This document shows, one piece after another, positions 13,658 through 14,770 of a stretch of DNA of 14,770 bases. The DNA is from Micromonosporaceae bacterium. Its GTDB lineage: Bacteria > Actinomycetota > Actinomycetes > Mycobacteriales > Micromonosporaceae. Within the stretch, counting starts at the first letter, position 1. Each line of letters begins with the position of its first letter. The position numbers and the translations under genes were made by a program. The notes under the pieces were generated by a model that was not told the DNA's origin, ran no database searches, and was given only the letters and a program-made list of their open reading frames with translations. Location: contig JADGGF010000052.1 in assembly GCA_019690055.1 (NCBI GenBank), forward strand, positions 1-14,770, in the 5' to 3' direction.

Positions 13658-13671
13658 GTAAAGGATCATTT

Positions 13672-14664
13672 GTGAGTATCGAAATCAGCCACGTCAGCAA
13701 GCGGTTCGGCACCTTCGTCGCGCTCGACGACGTCTCGGTCAGCATCCCCACCGGGCAGCTCACCGCGCTGCTCGGCCCCTCCGGTGGGGGCAAGTCGACC
13801 CTGCTGCGCATCATCGCCGGCCTGGAGCGGGCCGACTCGGGCCGGGTCGAGATCGAGGGCGTGGACGCCACGAACCTGCCCCCGCAGAAGCGCAACGTGG
13901 GCTTCGTCTTCCAGCACTACGCGGCGTTCAAGCACCTGACGGTCCGGCGCAACATCGCATTCGGACTGGAGATCCGCCGTCGCCCCAAGGCCGAGATCCG
14001 GGCCCGCGTGGACGAACTGCTCGCGCTGGTCCACTTGGAGCAGTTCGCCGATCGGCTGCCCGCCCAGCTCTCCGGCGGCCAACGGCAACGGATGGCCCTG
14101 GCCCGCGCCTTGGCCGTGAAGCCGACCGTCCTGCTGCTCGACGAGCCCTTCGGGGCGCTGGACGCCAAGGTCCGCAAGGAACTGCGGGACTGGCTGCGGC
14201 GGCTGCACGACGAGGTGCACGTGACCACCGTCTTCGTCACCCATGACCAGGAGGAGGCGCTCGAGGTCGCCGACGAGATCGTGGTCATCAACGAGGGGCG
14301 GGTCGAGCAGGTGGGCTCACCCGACGACCTCTACGACCGGCCCGCCAACGACTTCGTCATGCGCTTCCTCGGCCCGGTCACCCAGCTGGGCGACCGCCTG
14401 GTCCGCCCGCACGACCTGCGCATCACGGTCGGTTCGGCCGGCCCGAGCGATCACGCCGGAGTGAATGGACCCGCCAGCGTGACCGGCCGAATCACCCGGA
14501 TCGTGCGGGTCGGCTTCGAGGTGCGAGTGGAGGTCACCACCGACGACCACGTGGTCACGGTGACCCTGCCCCGCAGCGAGTTCCTCGAGCTGGGCCTGCA
14601 CACCGATGCGGTCGTCTCGGTCCACCAGGCCGCGCCCGCCCGGGTGGCCGCTGGCGCGGCCTGA
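13672..14664 (+). CDS. cysA: Sulfate ABC transporter ATP-binding protein CysA
   Basis: A 330-residue ATPase that powers sulfate import. Walker A is GPSGGGKST (35-43), the Q-loop is FVFQHY (78-83), the signature is LSGGQRQR (133-140), Walker B is LLLDEP (154-159), and the switch His191 is in VTHDQEEALEVAD. After about residue 235 comes a short C-terminal TOBE-like domain including VRPHDLRI, typical of CysA and a site of possible regulation. GTG at 13672 is supported by AAAGGA (13660-13665) six bases upstream; an in-frame run upstream passes through the repeat and mirrors cysW, so it is excluded. It is the last gene of the operon, followed by a 12-bp hairpin. Confidence 0.95.
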   Translation: MSIEISHVSKRFGTFVALDDVSVSIPTGQLTALLGPSGGGKSTLLRIIAGLERADSGRVEIEGVDATNLPPQKRNVGFVFQHYAAFKHLTVRRNIAFGLEIRRRPKAEIRARVDELLALVHLEQFADRLPAQLSGGQRQRMALARALAVKPTVLLLDEPFGALDAKVRKELRDWLRRLHDEVHVTTVFVTHDQEEALEVADEIVVINEGRVEQVGSPDDLYDRPANDFVMRFLGPVTQLGDRLVRPHDLRITVGSAGPSDHAGVNGPASVTGRITRIVRVGFEVRVEVTTDDHVVTVTLPRSEFLELGLHTDAVVSVHQAAPARVAAGAA

Positions 14665-14682
14665 CTGTCGCCGGCCCCGACG

Positions 14683-14717
14683 CCGGGGTGGCCGGACCGC
14701 GGCAACGGCCACCCCGG
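14683..14717 (+). terminator. Terminator hairpin of the sulfate operon
   Basis: CCGGGGTGGCCG (14683-14694) and CGGCCACCCCGG (14706-14717) form a perfect 12-bp stem around an 11-base loop, starting 18 bases after the cysA stop. There is no T-run, so it is a hairpin-only terminator of the kind frequent in high-GC actinobacteria. The remaining 53 bases to the window end include a small AT-rich stretch (ACTAATACAAATCAG) that could belong to the next gene's promoter. Confidence 0.75.
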
Positions 14718-14770
14718 GGAGGGTGGGAAAGTTGGGACTAATACAAATCAGACCGGGCCGCCGAAGGGGT

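Overview
The window is GC-rich DNA with frequent GTG starts, four-base gene overlaps and few low-GC stretches. This is typical of a filamentous actinobacterium. The protein set (SigE-family sigma factor, SAM-methyltransferase/MarR pair, long AsnB, CysPTWA transporter) and an intergenic repeat between cysW and cysA suggest Micromonosporaceae, but that placement is inference. I see no tRNA, rRNA, CRISPR array, transposase or phage gene.

Layout, left to right. (1) 2-388 (+): the 3' end of a probable septum-formation-like protein. (2) 397-1530: a divergent pair, a class I SAM-dependent methyltransferase (-) and a MarR-family regulator (+). Their shared 87-bp gap carries two copies of one palindromic operator, so this looks like a self-contained autoregulated switch. 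(3) 1588-3428 (+): a SigE-family ECF sigma factor overlapping by four bases a membrane-anchored protein with a propeller-like exported domain, probably the sigma factor's regulator. (4) A strong hairpin at 3542-3588 separates this from a convergent secreted zinc metallopeptidase (3599-5669, -). The peptidase reading frame is broken by an apparent one-base insertion near 5293. (5) 5670-5972 is non-coding and holds a decayed fragment of the nearby aminopeptidase P gene. (6) 5973-8395 (-): an aminoglycoside-phosphotransferase-fold kinase and a complete Xaa-Pro aminopeptidase. (7) 8429-10432 (+): a glutamine-dependent asparagine synthetase (asnB), divergent from the aminopeptidase with only 33 bp between start codons and followed by a textbook terminator. 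(8) 10433-10850: a long leader containing an inverted repeat, a possible small Cys-containing ORF and extended RNA stems. (9) 10851-14664 (+): a sulfate/thiosulfate ABC importer operon (binding lipoprotein, CysT, CysW, CysA), closed by a 12-bp hairpin.

Most of the window is recognisable actinobacterial housekeeping, transport and regulation. The parts most worth a second look are the paired MarR operators, the broken metallopeptidase, the aminopeptidase relic, the sigma/propeller module and the structured leader of the sulfate operon.
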